Assembly: GCA_910578305.1 (NCBI GenBank)
Contig: CAJTQH010000003.1
Coordinates: 3,472-54,617, forward strand
Direction of reading: 5' to 3'
From: an uncultured Muribaculaceae bacterium
GTDB lineage: Bacteria > Bacteroidota > Bacteroidia > Bacteroidales > Muribaculaceae
Length of the DNA stretch: 51,146 nt
A program made the position numbers and the translations under genes. Shown here piece by piece: positions 50,413 to 51,146 of the stretch. The notes under the pieces are model-generated. The model did no database searches, was not told where the DNA came from, and saw only the letters and a program-made list of their open reading frames with translations. Every line of letters begins with the position of its first letter. Positions within the stretch are counted from its first letter, which is position 1.

Positions 50413-51146
50413 TTAGAGACCCGGTTTGCAAGCCCACCAAAGTTTGGTAGCCATGTTGTCAGGACCTTTGAGATAGTTTGTCACAGCGAAGTTCACGTTG
50501 TCACCGTTGTTGGTGTACTCGTCCTGGGGATAAACCATACGCTCGGGGCCGCGGTTGGAGTCTACCACACCGCCTGAACCGTTGTAGGCTACAGGAATGA
50601 GCTTGGGATATCCTGTACGACGGATGTCGGCCCATGCTTCGTTTCCGAGTTTGTAGTTGGCAATCCATTTCTGGATAATGATGCGTTCCTGTTTCTTTTC
50701 AGTTGTAGCGCTTTCATCCCACTTGATGGTCACTGCGGGAAGTGTGCCGTTCCAGGGGTTTACACCGGATGGATCGACATATCCGGCAGGTACTGATGTG
50801 TTGTCGGCCAGATAGTCGGCAGCACCGCTCACGCCATACTGTTCAAACGAAAGCTCAACACCCTTGTTGTAGAACGATTCGGCAGTGCCGCCCATGTTCC
50901 AGCCGAATACGGCTACGCCTTCGGCGCGGAGGAATGCGACTTCAGCAGCGTTTTGCCACATGAGGGGTTCGTTGGGGTTAATGGCGATATCGCAGAAGTT
51001 AACACTCCATGAAGTTGAGAAAGATTCCCATCCGCGACGTATACCGGCGTAGTCCACACCGGGCCACTGGCAGCCTTCGAAGTATTTTTCACGACGGGGG
51101 TCTGAGTAGCCGTTCATGTAGCAGATGATATCGGCAGCTGCGCGGG
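50413..51146 (-). CDS. SusD/RagB-type outer-membrane glycan-binding lipoprotein (5' part outside window)
   Basis: The C-terminal 244 residues are visible and the frame is open to the window edge. WQNAAEVAFLRAEGVAVFGW is the conserved SusD C-terminal helix motif. QKWIANYKLGNEAWADIRRTGYPKL and the RMVYPQDEY segment are typical of RagB/SusD proteins. The partner SusC gene is expected further right. This gene stands upstream of the four genes described above and sets the operon direction (leftward). Confidence 0.92.
   Translation of the reverse strand, partial: RAAADIICYMNGYSDPRREKYFEGCQWPGVDYAGIRRGWESFSTSWSVNFCDIAINPNEPLMWQNAAEVAFLRAEGVAVFGWNMGGTAESFYNKGVELSFEQYGVSGAADYLADNTSVPAGYVDPSGVNPWNGTLPAVTIKWDESATTEKKQERIIIQKWIANYKLGNEAWADIRRTGYPKLIPVAYNGSGGVVDSNRGPERMVYPQDEYTNNGDNVNFAVTNYLKGPDNMATKLWWACKPGL

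Noticed and set aside
1..51146. Strand composition (G versus C) as evidence for an origin at 6.5 kb or for recent inversion at 43-45 kb
   Set aside because: By eye the plus strand is G-rich over most of the window on both sides of 6.5 kb, and other plus-strand genes (35-37 kb) are also C-rich, so the signal does not discriminate without a whole-genome calculation.
1..51146. CRISPR arrays, tRNA or rRNA genes, insertion sequences
   Set aside because: No regularly spaced direct repeats, no cloverleaf-like conserved segments and no transposase frames were recognised; the only recombinase is the tyrosine recombinase at 41986-42939.

Overview
The window looks like a chromosomal segment of a gut Bacteroidales bacterium, most plausibly family Muribaculaceae (inference). 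The evidence is a SusC/SusD-type glycan-utilisation locus, acidic lipoprotein export signals after the lipobox cysteine, DUF2723, DUF3467 and DUF1735 proteins, an inositol-lipid gene cluster, TAnnTTTG-type promoter elements and almost no Shine-Dalgarno motifs. No tRNA, rRNA, CRISPR array or insertion sequence was recognised.

Layout. Positions 1-6359 (minus strand) carry a PorZ-like propeller protein (cut by the window edge), rdgB, leuS and nadA. A 490-bp AT-rich gap (6360-6851) holds a cluster of DnaA-box-like 9-mers. Positions 6852-11037 (minus) carry upp, an O-methyltransferase, an unusually short pyruvate kinase, aroQ, a small membrane protein and an NAD-dependent epimerase. Positions 11222-14910 (plus) carry trmB, mrp, a radical SAM enzyme and an LD-carboxypeptidase. 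Positions 15029-24697 (minus) form a lipid-modification region: inositol-phosphate synthase, HAD hydrolase, two CDP-alcohol phosphatidyltransferases, an acyltransferase, an AUR1-like PAP2 enzyme, GtrA, PgpA, an ATP-grasp enzyme, a nucleotidyltransferase and pdxA. This closely resembles the Bacteroides inositol-(sphingo)lipid locus. Positions 24882-34839 (minus) hold a membrane protein, a single-chain restriction-modification enzyme, queG, a polysaccharide deacetylase, a DUF2723 membrane protein, a frameshifted nadK and an ACT-domain protein. Positions 34993-37804 (plus) hold pdxJ and an ExbB/ExbD/TonB-like trio. Positions 37935-41883 (minus) hold cysS, DUF3467, two NigD-like lipoproteins and a LolD-like ATPase.

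The most striking part is 41986-51146. A glycan-utilisation operon runs leftward from the right edge: SusD, a GH18-like binding protein, a DUF1735-LamG lipoprotein, a DUF1735-GH18 endoglycosidase and an Ig-like lipoprotein. Facing it is a tyrosine recombinase gene. Directly after that gene lie a promoterless, signal-less second GH18 domain and a second Ig-like lipoprotein in the opposite orientation. A 43-bp inverted repeat (42 of 43 identical) lies at the same codon of both GH18 genes (42947-42989 and 47383-47425). Inversion of the 4.4 kb between the repeats would fuse, in frame, the constant signal peptide and DUF1735 domain to the other GH18 catalytic domain, and would swap the downstream Ig-like lipoprotein too. 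This reads as a phase-variable, domain-swapping endoglycosidase system with its own recombinase.

Other points worth attention are the frameshift in the normally essential nadK, the candidate replication-origin-like DnaA-box cluster, and the ATP-grasp and nucleotidyltransferase genes of unknown role in the inositol-lipid region.
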